Shown: positions 34,437 through 42,644 of the stretch, piece after piece | How the letters are laid out: every line of letters starts with the position of its first letter | Numbering within the stretch: position 1 is the first letter of the stretch | DNA from: Actinoplanes cyaneus | GTDB lineage: Bacteria > Actinomycetota > Actinomycetes > Mycobacteriales > Micromonosporaceae | Direction: 5' to 3' | NCBI RefSeq assembly: GCF_016862095.1 | Contig: NZ_BOMH01000058.1 | Location: 1-64,000 of the forward strand | DNA: 64,000 bases | Made by a program: the position numbers and the translations under genes | Notes under the pieces: model-generated | What the model was told of the DNA's origin: nothing | The model's database searches: none | The model's input: only the letters and a program-made list of their open reading frames with translations

Positions 34437-36350
34437 GTGTCCGGAGCTTCTGCGGGTGACCGAGTCCGTCTCGCCGTGGTGGTCGGGGCGCTGGGTGTCG
34501 TGTTCGGCGACATCGGCACCAGCCCGATCTACACCCTGCAGACCGTGTTCGACCCGGACGATCCGCATCCCGTCCCGGTCAGCACGGAGAACGTCTACGG
34601 CGTCGTCTCCCTGATCTTCTGGTCCGTGACGATCATCGTGACGGTCTCCTACGTGCTGCTCGCGACCCGCGTCGACAACGACGGCGAGGGCGGCATCATG
34701 GCACTGATCACGCTGCTGCGCCGATCCGCCGCCCAGCGGGGCCGCCGCACCACGATGGCGCTGGCCGTGCTCGGGATCTTCGGCGCCGCCCTGTTCTTCG
34801 GCGACAGCATGATCACCCCGGCGATCTCGGTGCTCTCCGCGGTCGAGGGGCTGAAGGTCGTCGAGCCGTCGCTGGGCGACTTCGTCATCCCGGTCACCGC
34901 CGTGATCATCCTGATGTTGTTCCTGGTGCAGAAACACGGGACGGCGGCGGTCGGGCGGATCTTCGGCCCCATCATGATCACCTGGTTCACGACGATCGGC
35001 GTGCTCGGCATCGGCGGCATCGCCCGGCACCCCGGCATCCTGCGGGCGCTCTCACCGACGTACGCGCTGGGATTCTTGATCGGGCATTTCGGCATCGCCT
35101 TCTTCGCGCTGGCCGCGATCGTGCTCGCCGTCACCGGCGCCGAGGCGCTGTACGCCGACATGGGGCATTTCGGTCGCCGGGCCATCGTCCGCGGCTGGCT
35201 GTTCCTGACCCTGCCCGCCTGCGTGCTCAGCTACCTCGGGCAGGGCGCGCTGATCCTCGACGACCACGCCAACCTCAGCGGCCCGTTCTTCCTGCTCGCG
35301 CCGGAGTGGGCCCGGTTGCCGCTGGTCCTGCTGGCGACCGCGGCCACGGTCATCGCGTCCCAGGCGGTGATCACCGGGGCGTACTCGGTCACCTCGCAGG
35401 CCGCCCAGCTCGGCTACCTGCCCCGGCTGCGGATCGCGCACACCTCGGACTCGTCGATCGGGCAGATCTACGTTCCGTGGATCAACTGGCTGCTGCTGTT
35501 CTCGGTGCTCACCCTGGTCTTCGCGTTCCGGTCGTCGGCCGCGCTGGCGTACGCCTACGGCATGGCCGCGACCGGCACGATCAGCATCACCACACTGCTG
35601 TTCTTCCGGGTCGCCCGGGACACCTGGCGCACCCCGTCCTGGCTGCTCGCCGCCGGAGCCGCCGCCCTGCTCCTGGTCGACCTGCTGTTCGTCGGGGCCA
35701 ACCTGACCAAACTCGTGCACGGCGCCTGGCTGCCGCTGCTGATCGCGCTCACCGCGTTCACCATCATGACGACCTGGCAGCGCGGCCGGTCGGTGATCAC
35801 CGCCGAGCGCAGCCGGCAGGAGGGCTCACTGCGCGACTTCGTCGCCGGCTTGCGCGACCACCCCGACCGGACGGCCCTGGTCCCGGGAACCTCGGTCTTC
35901 CTCAACCGGGGCAGCGAGAGCGCGCCGCTGGCGCTGCGGGCCAATGTCGAACACAACCACGTGCGGCACGAACACGTCCTGATCTGCGCCATCAAGGTCG
36001 AGACGGTGCCGCGGATCCCATCCGACGAGAGCCGCACGGTCGTCGACGGCCTCGGCTTCGCCGACGACGGCATCATCCACGTGACAGTGCGGTTCGGCTA
36101 CGCCGAGACGCCCGACCTGCTGCCTGCCCTGCGCACCCTCGACGACGAGAGCACCGAGGGCCGGCTGCAGATCGATCAGGCGTCGTTCTTCCTCTCCAAG
36201 ATCGAGCTGCGCCGCGGGGACGCGCCGACGATGGCGACCTGGCGCAAACGGCTGTTCATCGCCACGTCCTACCTGACCGCCGACGCCGCCGAACACTTCC
36301 GCCTGCCCCGCGACCGCACCGTCATCATGGGCTCACACATCGAGGTGTGA
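34437..36350 (+). CDS. kup: Kup-family low-affinity potassium uptake protein
   Basis: The 637-residue transporter has about twelve hydrophobic helices and a ~190-residue cytoplasmic C-terminus, the usual Kup length. Signatures include VVFGDIGTSPIYTLQTVF in the first helix, EGGIMALITLLRR, GDSMITPAISVLSAVEGL and ADMGHFGRRAI. It mediates K+ uptake, probably by proton symport. The GTG at 34437 places the DIGTSP motif correctly near the N-terminus. Its 3' end overlaps the converging zwf gene by 18 bases. Nothing indicates an operon with the acyl-CoA ligase 63 bases upstream. Confidence 0.95.
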   Translation: MSGASAGDRVRLAVVVGALGVVFGDIGTSPIYTLQTVFDPDDPHPVPVSTENVYGVVSLIFWSVTIIVTVSYVLLATRVDNDGEGGIMALITLLRRSAAQRGRRTTMALAVLGIFGAALFFGDSMITPAISVLSAVEGLKVVEPSLGDFVIPVTAVIILMLFLVQKHGTAAVGRIFGPIMITWFTTIGVLGIGGIARHPGILRALSPTYALGFLIGHFGIAFFALAAIVLAVTGAEALYADMGHFGRRAIVRGWLFLTLPACVLSYLGQGALILDDHANLSGPFFLLAPEWARLPLVLLATAATVIASQAVITGAYSVTSQAAQLGYLPRLRIAHTSDSSIGQIYVPWINWLLLFSVLTLVFAFRSSAALAYAYGMAATGTISITTLLFFRVARDTWRTPSWLLAAGAAALLLVDLLFVGANLTKLVHGAWLPLLIALTAFTIMTTWQRGRSVITAERSRQEGSLRDFVAGLRDHPDRTALVPGTSVFLNRGSESAPLALRANVEHNHVRHEHVLICAIKVETVPRIPSDESRTVVDGLGFADDGIIHVTVRFGYAETPDLLPALRTLDDESTEGRLQIDQASFFLSKIELRRGDAPTMATWRKRLFIATSYLTADAAEHFRLPRDRTVIMGSHIEV

Positions 36351-37712
36351 GCCCTCCGGGCCGTCGCTGCCCGCCGGGTAGTTCACGATCGGCACCTCGC
36401 CGGAGCGCCAGGCCTTCGTGACCGGCTCGACGATCCGCCAGCACTGCTCGGCCACGTCGCCGCGCACGGACAGCAGCGGATCGTCGTCGAACACGCCGCG
36501 CAGGACCTCGCCGTACGGCGGAAGATCCCCCGGCCCGAAGTCGGCCTTCAAGGTGATCGGGTCAAGCTCGAACGGGTCGCCCGGCCCGTTGATGGTGAAG
36601 TCCAGCGCCAGACAGTCCGGCCCGAAGCCGATCCGCAGCCGGTTCGGCCCGTCCGGCCCGTGCAGCCCGTCCGGAAGCCGCTGCGGCTCCTTGAACGTGA
36701 TCACCGCCTCCTTGCGGCTGTTCGCGACCGCCTTGCCCGAGCGCAGCCGGAACGGCACCCCCGCCCAGCGCCAGGTGTCGACGGCGAGGACCAGCTCGGC
36801 GAGCGTCTCGGTCTCCCGCGACGGGTCGACACCCTCCTCGGCGACGTAGTCCGGCAGCTGCCGGTCACCGAGCTTGCCCGCGGTGTACCGCGCCCGCAGA
36901 CTCGACTCCTTCGGATCGCCGCCCCACAGCCGGGTCGCGCGCAGCGCCTCGGCCTTGGCGTCCCGGAACACCCCCGGGTCCAGCGACTCCGGCGCCTCCA
37001 TCGTGAGCAGCGCGAGGATCTGCAGCAGGTGGCTCTGGATCATGTCGGCGAGCGCGCCCGCCTTGTCGTAGTACCCGGCCCGCCCCTCCAGCGCCAGATT
37101 CTCGTCGAACACGATGTCGACGCTCTCGACGTGCTCCGAGCCGAGCAGCGGTTCGAAGATCCGATTGGCGAACCGGAGTCCGAGAATGTTCAGCACCGTG
37201 GACTTGCCGAGGAAGTGGTCGATCCGGTGGATCTTCTCCTCCGGGACGATGCGCGTGAGCAGCCGGTTCAGTGCCGCGGCGGAGCTCGCGCTCGTCCCGA
37301 ACGGCTTCTCCAGCACCAGCCGCGTGCCCTCCGGGAGCTCCACGTCGAGCAGCGCCTCACACGCCTTGGCGGTCACCGCCGGCGGCAGCGCGAAGAAGAT
37401 CGACACCGTACCGTCCACGTCGCTCAGCAGGCGCCGCAGATCTTCGGCCTTCGTCACGTCCGCACTGTGGTAGCGCGTCGACCCCAGCGTCCGCGCCGCC
37501 GGCTCCGCCTCACGATGATCCCCGAACGCGTCGCTCACCCGCCCCCGCCAGTGCGCCTCGTCCCAGTCGTCGGACCCGGCGCCCAGCAGCGTCAGCGGCG
37601 GCGCGTCCCCCGCCGCGAGCAGCGCCCCCAGCCCGGGCAGCAGCAGTCGCGCCGTCAGATCCCCGGAGGCGCCCAGGATCAGCAGCGTTTGCGCGGAGCC
37701 GTCATTCGTCAT
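36333..37712 (-). CDS. zwf: glucose-6-phosphate 1-dehydrogenase
   Basis: The 459-residue enzyme oxidises glucose-6-phosphate to 6-phosphogluconolactone with NAD(P)+. It has the nucleotide-binding GASGDLTARLLLPGLGALL (14-32), EKPFGTSASSA, the active-site RIDHFLGKSTVLNI with the substrate-binding His/Lys, and YYDKAGALADMIQSHLLQ. It is shorter than the common ~500 residues, and the canonical RIDHYLGKE reads RIDHFLGKS. ATG 37712 is chosen; another ATG six codons upstream is possible. No other pentose-phosphate gene is adjacent, so it may be an additional, non-housekeeping copy. Confidence 0.9.
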   Translation of the reverse strand: MTNDGSAQTLLILGASGDLTARLLLPGLGALLAAGDAPPLTLLGAGSDDWDEAHWRGRVSDAFGDHREAEPAARTLGSTRYHSADVTKAEDLRRLLSDVDGTVSIFFALPPAVTAKACEALLDVELPEGTRLVLEKPFGTSASSAAALNRLLTRIVPEEKIHRIDHFLGKSTVLNILGLRFANRIFEPLLGSEHVESVDIVFDENLALEGRAGYYDKAGALADMIQSHLLQILALLTMEAPESLDPGVFRDAKAEALRATRLWGGDPKESSLRARYTAGKLGDRQLPDYVAEEGVDPSRETETLAELVLAVDTWRWAGVPFRLRSGKAVANSRKEAVITFKEPQRLPDGLHGPDGPNRLRIGFGPDCLALDFTINGPGDPFELDPITLKADFGPGDLPPYGEVLRGVFDDDPLLSVRGDVAEQCWRIVEPVTKAWRSGEVPIVNYPAGSDGPEGSHLDV

Positions 37713-38291
37713 GGGTCCCGGTTGCCCCATCAGCCCCAACGTCAAAACCATGCTCCGGTACGAGTGAGCCACGTCGCCCTAGAGCAGGGTCCCCGTCCCC
37801 TCGACACGGCCGCGACCTGATCCCGGCGCGAGGCCGCTGAGCGACCATCCGGCGTTGGCTCGCAAGCCCACCCCGGCCCGATCCCCGGCCGCGCCCCCGG
37901 CTGGTCCCGCAAGCCGGCCCGGCTCCGCCGCGGCCCGGCTCCGCCGCGCCGCGGCTGGCCGCGCGAGCTGGTCCCGGCTCGGGCTCCGGCCGCGCGAGCT
38001 GGTCCCGGCTGGTTCTCATGGGCGTTATGAGGCACGAATAACGCCCATGAGAACCAGCCCGAACCGGGAGCGCGGCCGGAGCCCGGTGTGGGGAACCCGG
38101 TCGCGGACTACGCCGGAGGGGCGTGCCGCCGCCCGGGGACGGGCCACGGCGTGACCATCCGGGCAGGCCGGACAGTCCAGTCGACCCCGACCTGCCCGCT
38201 CGTGGACAGCCCCGCGCGGGGTGCGTACGTCAGCGGGGGTCCGCGCGGGGTGCGCACGCCGCCGGGAGGCCCGGCACGGCGGGGGTGCTTG
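37713..38291. other. intergenic region with palindrome copy 3 and short GC-rich direct repeats
   Basis: These 579 bases separate zwf (start) from the oxidoreductase (end), both minus strand. Apart from the palindrome at 38007-38059, a 23-base unit GGCCGCGCGAGCTGGTCCCG plus GCT occurs at 37957 and again at 37988. Frames through the region give only Arg/Pro-rich shadow translations and no gene is supported. Confidence 0.6.
38007..38059. repeat. large palindromic element, copy 3 (GAGGCACGA loop type)
   Basis: Perfect 22-bp arms: GGCTGGTTCTCATGGGCGTT plus AT (38007-38028) and the complement (38038-38059), around the nine-base loop GAGGCACGA. Loop and arms match copy 2 at 23150. The loop is the reverse complement of copy 5 at 60743, so elements occur in both orientations. 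Confidence 0.9.
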
Positions 38292-39134
38292 TCATCGGAA
38301 GGCGTCGGCGTGGTCGGTGACGAAGTCGCGGACGGAGCGCGCCGGCCGGCCGAGGATCGACGGCACGTCGTCGGTGACCCAGTCGGAGTCGCCCTCGGCG
38401 AACAGGCTGACGGCCTGCGCGTTCATCGCCGCGATGTGGTCCGGCACGCCGACGTCGACCATGTCTTGCTTCTGCTGCTCGAAGGTGAGCGGGTGATAGG
38501 TGACCGGTCTGCCGATCACACGCGAGATCTCCGCCGCCGCCTCCCCGTAGGTGACCGCCGCCGGTCCGCTCGGCCAGTACGTCCGGCCGGCGTGCGCCCC
38601 GGGTGCGACGGCGATCTCCGCGGCCACCGCGGCGACGTCGCGACTGTCGACCATCCCGATGCGCCCGTCGCCGGCGGCGGAGCCGAAACTGCTCGTCCTC
38701 GCGACGGAGGGGGCCAGCATCAGCAGGTTCTGTGAGTACGCGTTGTTTCTCAGCAACGTGTACCCGAGTCCGGAAGCGATCAGCGCGTCCTCGATCCGCG
38801 TCTGGTCCCGGCGCCGCGGGATGGGGGAGTCCGCCGACGCCTTGCTGGTGATCTTCACGACGTGGGAGACCGCGTGGCGGGCGGCGCTGTCGATGACGCC
38901 GATCTCGTGCCCGGGAACGGCGGGGCTGACCAGGATCACCGTGGAGACGCCCCGCATCGCGGCGTCGATAGTGTCCGGAGCGGTCAGATCGCCGGCGGCG
39001 ACGTCGACCCCGGCCTCGGCCAGCGCCGCTGCCTTCGCGGGGTCACGGACGAGGAGGCGCACGGGCTGTCCGCGCCGCGCCAGTAGTCGCGCCGCCTCCG
39101 CGCCCACCTTGCCGGCTGTCGTGACGAGGATCAT
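38292..39134 (-). CDS. NmrA-like NAD(P)-binding oxidoreductase
   Basis: The 280-residue atypical short-chain dehydrogenase of the NmrA/quinone oxidoreductase 2 type. It starts MILVTTAGKVGAEAARLLAR (the glycine-rich loop reads TTAGKVG), with RLLVRDPAK for NADP selection and LRNNAYSQNLL in the substrate region. The catalytic Tyr/Lys pair of classical SDRs is absent. The ATG at 39134 overlaps the stop of the preceding SDR gene (ATGA). The pair is divergent from a MarR regulator and probably controlled by it. Substrate unknown, possibly a quinone or a reactive electrophile. Confidence 0.87.
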   Translation of the reverse strand: MILVTTAGKVGAEAARLLARRGQPVRLLVRDPAKAAALAEAGVDVAAGDLTAPDTIDAAMRGVSTVILVSPAVPGHEIGVIDSAARHAVSHVVKITSKASADSPIPRRRDQTRIEDALIASGLGYTLLRNNAYSQNLLMLAPSVARTSSFGSAAGDGRIGMVDSRDVAAVAAEIAVAPGAHAGRTYWPSGPAAVTYGEAAAEISRVIGRPVTYHPLTFEQQKQDMVDVGVPDHIAAMNAQAVSLFAEGDSDWVTDDVPSILGRPARSVRDFVTDHADAFR

Positions 39135-39850
39135 GCGAGCCCCGCCAGGGCCTGCTCCGCCTCGGCGCCGGTGCGCAGCAGGACCTCGCGGCTGGTCGCG
39201 GCCGGTGTGTCCGAGAGCGCGACGGCGACCGCCCCGACCTGGTCGGCGCTGACCCATTCCGGTTCGCCCGGCACCAGGCGCGTGCGGACCGGGCCGAGCA
39301 CGAGGGCGTGCACCCGCCGGTCACCGCCCGACTCGGCGGCCAGAACCCGCTGCATCATCAGGATCGCGGCCTGCTCCATGCTGACCAGGCCGCTGCCCGG
39401 GATCGGGTGGACCGCGGACTCACCGACGACGATCGCGTACGAGCCGCGGCCGGTGAGCCGCGGCATGACGGCGCGAGCCACCGCCATGTGGGTCGTGGCG
39501 AGCCCGGTGAAGGCGCCCGCCCAGTCGTCCTCGCCGATCTTCCACAGCTGCTTGCCGGCCCACCAGCCACCGATGGGCGCCACCACGTCGTCGATGCCGC
39601 CGAGCCGGTCCTGCATCGTGGCGGCGAGCGACTCCGCCCCGTCGAACGTCGAGTAGTCGTGCGCGAACAGGTGCAGCCGGTCGGTCGCCGCGTCACCGAG
39701 CACCCGCCGGAACTCGTCCGCCCGCTGTTCGCCGCGGGTCGGCACGACGACGTCGGCGCCGGCCGCGAGATAGGCCCGCACCACGCCTTCACCGACCGCG
39801 CCGCTGCCGCCGGGAACGAGGACCCGTCGTGTCGTTTGCTTCGTCATCAT
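39131..39850 (-). CDS. short-chain dehydrogenase/reductase
   Basis: The 239-residue Rossmann protein has RRVLVPGGSGAVGEGVVRAYLAAGADVV as the nucleotide-binding N-terminus and HDYSTFDGAES, then GESAVHPIPGSGLVSMEQAAILMMQRVLA. The catalytic YxxxK is not evident, so it may be a non-classical SDR. ATG codons at 39850 and 39847 are equally possible; AAGGAA lies just upstream. It is the first gene of a two-gene unit reading away from the MarR gene, with three operator-like palindromes in the 81-base gap. Confidence 0.85.
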   Translation of the reverse strand: MMTKQTTRRVLVPGGSGAVGEGVVRAYLAAGADVVVPTRGEQRADEFRRVLGDAATDRLHLFAHDYSTFDGAESLAATMQDRLGGIDDVVAPIGGWWAGKQLWKIGEDDWAGAFTGLATTHMAVARAVMPRLTGRGSYAIVVGESAVHPIPGSGLVSMEQAAILMMQRVLAAESGGDRRVHALVLGPVRTRLVPGEPEWVSADQVGAVAVALSDTPAATSREVLLRTGAEAEQALAGLA

Positions 39851-39856
39851 GATTCC

Positions 39857-39913
39857 TTGGTTGAACCAACGTTGGCTCGACCAACGTAACACGATTCGTT
39901 GGCTTGACCAACG
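39857..39913. promoter_or_regulatory. three operator-like palindromes in the MarR/SDR divergent promoter
   Basis: Three copies of an imperfect palindrome: TTGGTTGAACCAACG (39857-39871), CGTTGGCTCGACCAACG (39870-39886) and CGTTGGCTTGACCAACG (39897-39913). Consensus is CGTTGG-YTYGA-CCAACG with six-base arms. The size suits a MarR dimer. Site 3 ends six bases before the TATGAT box (39920-39925) of the marR-like gene, whose ATG at 39932 falls about where transcription would start, suggesting a leaderless, autoregulated mRNA. Confidence 0.82.
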
Positions 39914-39931
39914 TCTCGGTATGATGACCAC

Positions 39932-40378
39932 ATGACCGACCCCGGCGCGCCCGTCCGCCTGCGCAAACTGGCCAGCTGGCAGACAGGGCGGGTCTCGACC
40001 CTCGGGGCGCGCCTCACCGCGGCCCGGATGCCGCTCGAGTCCCGCTCCGACTTCGCTGTCCTCGCCGCCCTGGAGGAGTACGGCGAGCTGAGCCAGGCCG
40101 AGATCGGCCGGCGGCTGGGGCTGGACCGCAACAACGTCAACGGCATCGTCACCCGGCTCGACGACCACGGGCACATCGAGCGGCGCACCGACCCGGCCGA
40201 CCGCCGGCGCAACATCGTGGCCGCTACCGAGGCCGGGCTGCGTCACCTCCGTGAGCTCGACGCGCTCGCCCAGCAGGTCCAGGACGAGCTGCTCGCCGCC
40301 CTGGACGCGGACGAGCGGGAGCAGCTGCGACTGCTGCTCGAGAAGACCCTCACCGGCCACCCGGCCCAGCCCGCCTGA
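39932..40378 (+). CDS. MarR-family transcriptional regulator
   Basis: The 148-residue winged-helix protein has LAALEEYGELSQAEIGRRLG as the recognition helices, then DRNNVNGIVTRLDDHGHIER and the wing RRTDPADRRRNIVAATEAG, as in MarR/SlyA proteins. It probably represses its own gene and the divergent two oxidoreductase genes through the palindromes between them, with release by a phenolic or electrophilic ligand as is typical of the family. The ATG follows its -10 box by six bases, leaving no room for a ribosome-binding site. Confidence 0.93.
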   Translation: MTDPGAPVRLRKLASWQTGRVSTLGARLTAARMPLESRSDFAVLAALEEYGELSQAEIGRRLGLDRNNVNGIVTRLDDHGHIERRTDPADRRRNIVAATEAGLRHLRELDALAQQVQDELLAALDADEREQLRLLLEKTLTGHPAQPA

Positions 40379-40555
40379 CCTGCTCACGCCGGATGGCCGC
40401 GCTGCGGCCCGGTGCCGCCGACCGGCTCGCGGATTACGGACGGGAGCCGTGACCTGCGGTTGGGGGCGCCGTTGATTCCGTACCAGCCGGATTTAAGGTT
40501 GTTTAAGGGTTTGACCGTGGCCGATCGATTGACCCGGCGGCCGGACGCCTGATGT

Positions 40556-40576
40556 ATTGGCAACCAACTTGCCAAT
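40556..40576. promoter_or_regulatory. inverted repeat upstream of alginate lyase
   Basis: ATTGGCAA (40556-40563) and TTGCCAAT (40569-40576) form an 8-bp inverted repeat with a five-base spacer, 45 bases before the lyase start codon in a locally A+T-richer promoter region (GATTTAAGGTTGTTTAAGG upstream). The shape suits a regulator dimer such as a LacI- or GntR-type protein; which one is unknown. Confidence 0.55.
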
Positions 40577-40620
40577 TCCCCCATGGGCAAGGCCATCCCT
40601 CACCCCTGTCGAGGTCTTCC

Positions 40621-41406
40621 ATGCGTAAGCGCACCCTGCTCACGATCGCCCTCAGCGCCGTCGTCGTCGGCGGGCTCGGCATCGCCGGCATCACCAACGC
40701 GTCGGCCGCGGCCACGCTCGACCCGGCGCTGCCGCCGGGCGGCAACTTCGACCTGTCGGTGTGGCAGCTGCAGCTGCCGACCGGGTCGCCGGGCAAGCCG
40801 GACACCATCCAGCCCGCGCAGCTCAAGGGCGCGAACGGGTACAGCAACCCGACCTACTTCTGGACCGACAAGAACGACGGCTCGATGACGTTCTGGGCGC
40901 CGGAGAAGGGCGTCACCACGCCGAACAGCAACTATGCCCGCTCCGAGCTGCGCGAGATGAATGCCAACGGCAGCGCCGCGGACTGGTCGCTCGCCGGCAA
41001 CCACACGCTCAGCGCGCAGCTGCGCATCCCGTCGGTGACCAAGAACGTCGCCGTTGGTCAGGTGCACCTGGGTTCCGGCGGGTCGTCGACCAAGCCGCTG
41101 TTGGAGCTCTACTACCGGCCGAACGGCGACATCTACCTCGGCACGGAGAACTCGCCGGCCGGCGGGCAGACCCTGCACAAGGTCGGGAACGTGGCGCTGG
41201 GTGTGAAGTGGACCTACGTCATCAACGTCACCGGCAACACGATCAACCTGACGATCAACGGGACGCGGACCAGTTACGCGATCCCGTCGTCGTTCAACCC
41301 GTACAAGCAGTACTTCAAGGCCGGCTCGTACAACCAGTCCTCGTCGGACAGCACCAGCAACGGCGCGAAGGTCAAGTTCTACAGCCTGACCGTCAAGCAC
41401 TCCTGA
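40621..41406 (+). CDS. secreted polysaccharide lyase family 7 (alginate lyase)
   Basis: The 261-residue protein has an export signal (residues 1-30, cut near ASAA). The mature PL7 beta-jelly-roll domain shows the three hallmark blocks: RSELRE (107-112), QVH (near 145; QIH/QVH determines M/G preference) and YFKAGSYNQ near the end. PL7 enzymes cleave alginate by beta-elimination. The ATG at 40621 has GAGG eight bases before it; upstream in-frame codons fall in promoter sequence. A strong hairpin follows. A uronate-dehydrogenase-like gene lies 1.2 kb downstream. No carbohydrate-binding module is attached. Confidence 0.92.
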   Translation: MRKRTLLTIALSAVVVGGLGIAGITNASAAATLDPALPPGGNFDLSVWQLQLPTGSPGKPDTIQPAQLKGANGYSNPTYFWTDKNDGSMTFWAPEKGVTTPNSNYARSELREMNANGSAADWSLAGNHTLSAQLRIPSVTKNVAVGQVHLGSGGSSTKPLLELYYRPNGDIYLGTENSPAGGQTLHKVGNVALGVKWTYVINVTGNTINLTINGTRTSYAIPSSFNPYKQYFKAGSYNQSSSDSTSNGAKVKFYSLTVKHS

Positions 41407-41411
41407 CGATC

Positions 41412-41453
41412 GTGGGCCCGCTCGGTCAGGGAGACCTGCCGGCGCGGGCCCAC
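41412..41453 (+). terminator. hairpin terminator after alginate lyase
   Basis: GTGGGCCCGC (41412-41421) pairs with GCGGGCCCAC (41444-41453) around a 22-base loop, six bases after the lyase stop codon. There is no T-run, as is common for high-GC actinobacterial terminators. Confidence 0.6.
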
Positions 41454-41548
41454 CCGCTCCCGTCCTGCTCGATCTTGCGCCGAACCTGGGCAACCGGCTG
41501 AGCCGGAGCCCGGTGCGTGAGAACGTCAGGAGGGAGTAGGAGGAGACG

Positions 41549-42139
41549 ATGATCACCGTTGCCGCCGGAAGCACGCTCACGCTGCGCTGCCAGGGGATCG
41601 AGGCGATCCCGCTGGTGTGCCTCGCCGACGTGAAAGCGCCGTTCATCGCGGACCTGCCACCCCTGCCGGTGCTCAGTCTCGACGAGCCGGGCGTCCGGCG
41701 GTACGGCATCCTGGAGCTCACCAGCAGCGCCGGCGTCGCCTGGGTCGAGGCGGAGCTGCGCGGCGGCCTGATGACGGTGCTCGGCGACAGCCCGACCGGG
41801 ATCGTCCAGCGGCGCAACTCGCCCCGGCGCCCCGGCGTCTACCCGGCGAAGGGCACCGCGCAGGTCGACACCGGTGCGGAACAGCGCCTGGTCGCGATCG
41901 CCGGGCACGTGCAGGACGTCTCCACCAGCGGGCTGCTGCTGCAGGCCACCGCGGACGACGACCGGCCGCACCTGCCCAGCGCGATCCTGCGCACGCTGCT
42001 CCACGTGACCATGCCGTGGGGCGAGATGACCGCTGCCGTCACGACCGTCGACCAGCGCTCCGACCAACTGCGCGGCACGTTCGAGTGGATCGACGCGGGC
42101 GACGCGAAGGCGCTTTCCGACTTCGTGTTGTCACGGTGA
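41549..42139 (+). CDS. PilZ-domain cyclic-di-GMP-binding protein
   Basis: The 196-residue protein has an N-terminal beta-rich domain of the YcgR-N/flagellar-brake kind (residues 1-85) and a PilZ domain. The c-di-GMP motif parts are QRRNSPRR (R88/R89 with R93) and DVSTSG (D123, S125, G128), matching RxxxR and (D/N)xSxxG. It would act as a cytoplasmic effector reading the c-di-GMP made or degraded by proteins such as the two GGDEF-EAL products in this window. AGGAGGAG precedes ATG 41549. In motile actinomycetes this family can affect flagella; no flagellar gene is near. Confidence 0.88.
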   Translation: MITVAAGSTLTLRCQGIEAIPLVCLADVKAPFIADLPPLPVLSLDEPGVRRYGILELTSSAGVAWVEAELRGGLMTVLGDSPTGIVQRRNSPRRPGVYPAKGTAQVDTGAEQRLVAIAGHVQDVSTSGLLLQATADDDRPHLPSAILRTLLHVTMPWGEMTAAVTTVDQRSDQLRGTFEWIDAGDAKALSDFVLSR

Positions 42140-42164
42140 CACGTCGGCTTCCTATCATCATGGT

Positions 42165-42575
42165 GTGGTTCCCGACGACTCTGCCGAACACCGGCGGCTG
42201 GATGACCTCCGGCAGCAGCTGGACCGCCGGGAGGCCGCTCTCCATCAGCGCGAGGAGACCGTCGCGGAACGGGAACGCCTGGTGCTGATCCGTGAGCATC
42301 TGCTGGACGAGCAGGTCATCGCCGCCGACGCGCGTGAGGTGCGGGCCAACGAGCGCGAGCACGCGCAGACCTCCCGCGAGCGTGACCTGAACCGTCGGGA
42401 GTCGGCCGGCCGGGTGCCGGAGGATCCGATCGGCGGCATGGAGGACGCGTTCGCCCGCGAGGTGGCCCGGCTGGACCGCAGCAACGCGTTCCTGGACCGG
42501 TCGCGGGCCGCCGTCGAGCGGGCCCAGGCCCGGCTGGACAGCCTGCGCCAGCATCGGGAGAACGGCGAAGCCTGA
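42165..42575 (+). CDS. coiled-coil hypothetical protein
   Basis: The 136-residue, highly charged protein is almost entirely predicted helix. It has a heptad-like stretch (RRLDDLRQQLDRREAALHQR through ERERLVLIREHLLDEQ and REVRANEREHAQTSRERDLN) and a second helix pair at the C-terminus (EDAFAREVARLDRSNAFLDR). The GTG at 42165 lies six bases after a TATCAT box, so the mRNA may be leaderless. No domain was recognised; a structural or scaffold role is a guess. Confidence 0.75.
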   Translation: MVPDDSAEHRRLDDLRQQLDRREAALHQREETVAERERLVLIREHLLDEQVIAADAREVRANEREHAQTSRERDLNRRESAGRVPEDPIGGMEDAFAREVARLDRSNAFLDRSRAAVERAQARLDSLRQHRENGEA

Positions 42576-42644
42576 GCCGGGCCGTGCCGTGAGAACGGCG
42601 CGGGCATGAGTTTCCGCCGCGCCCGGCTGGGAAACTGGATCATC

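Noticed and set aside
31974..35030. Long minus-strand frame over the acyl-CoA ligase and kup genes
   Set aside because: Asp/Arg/His-rich shadow of two conserved plus-strand genes, with no ribosome site or domain.
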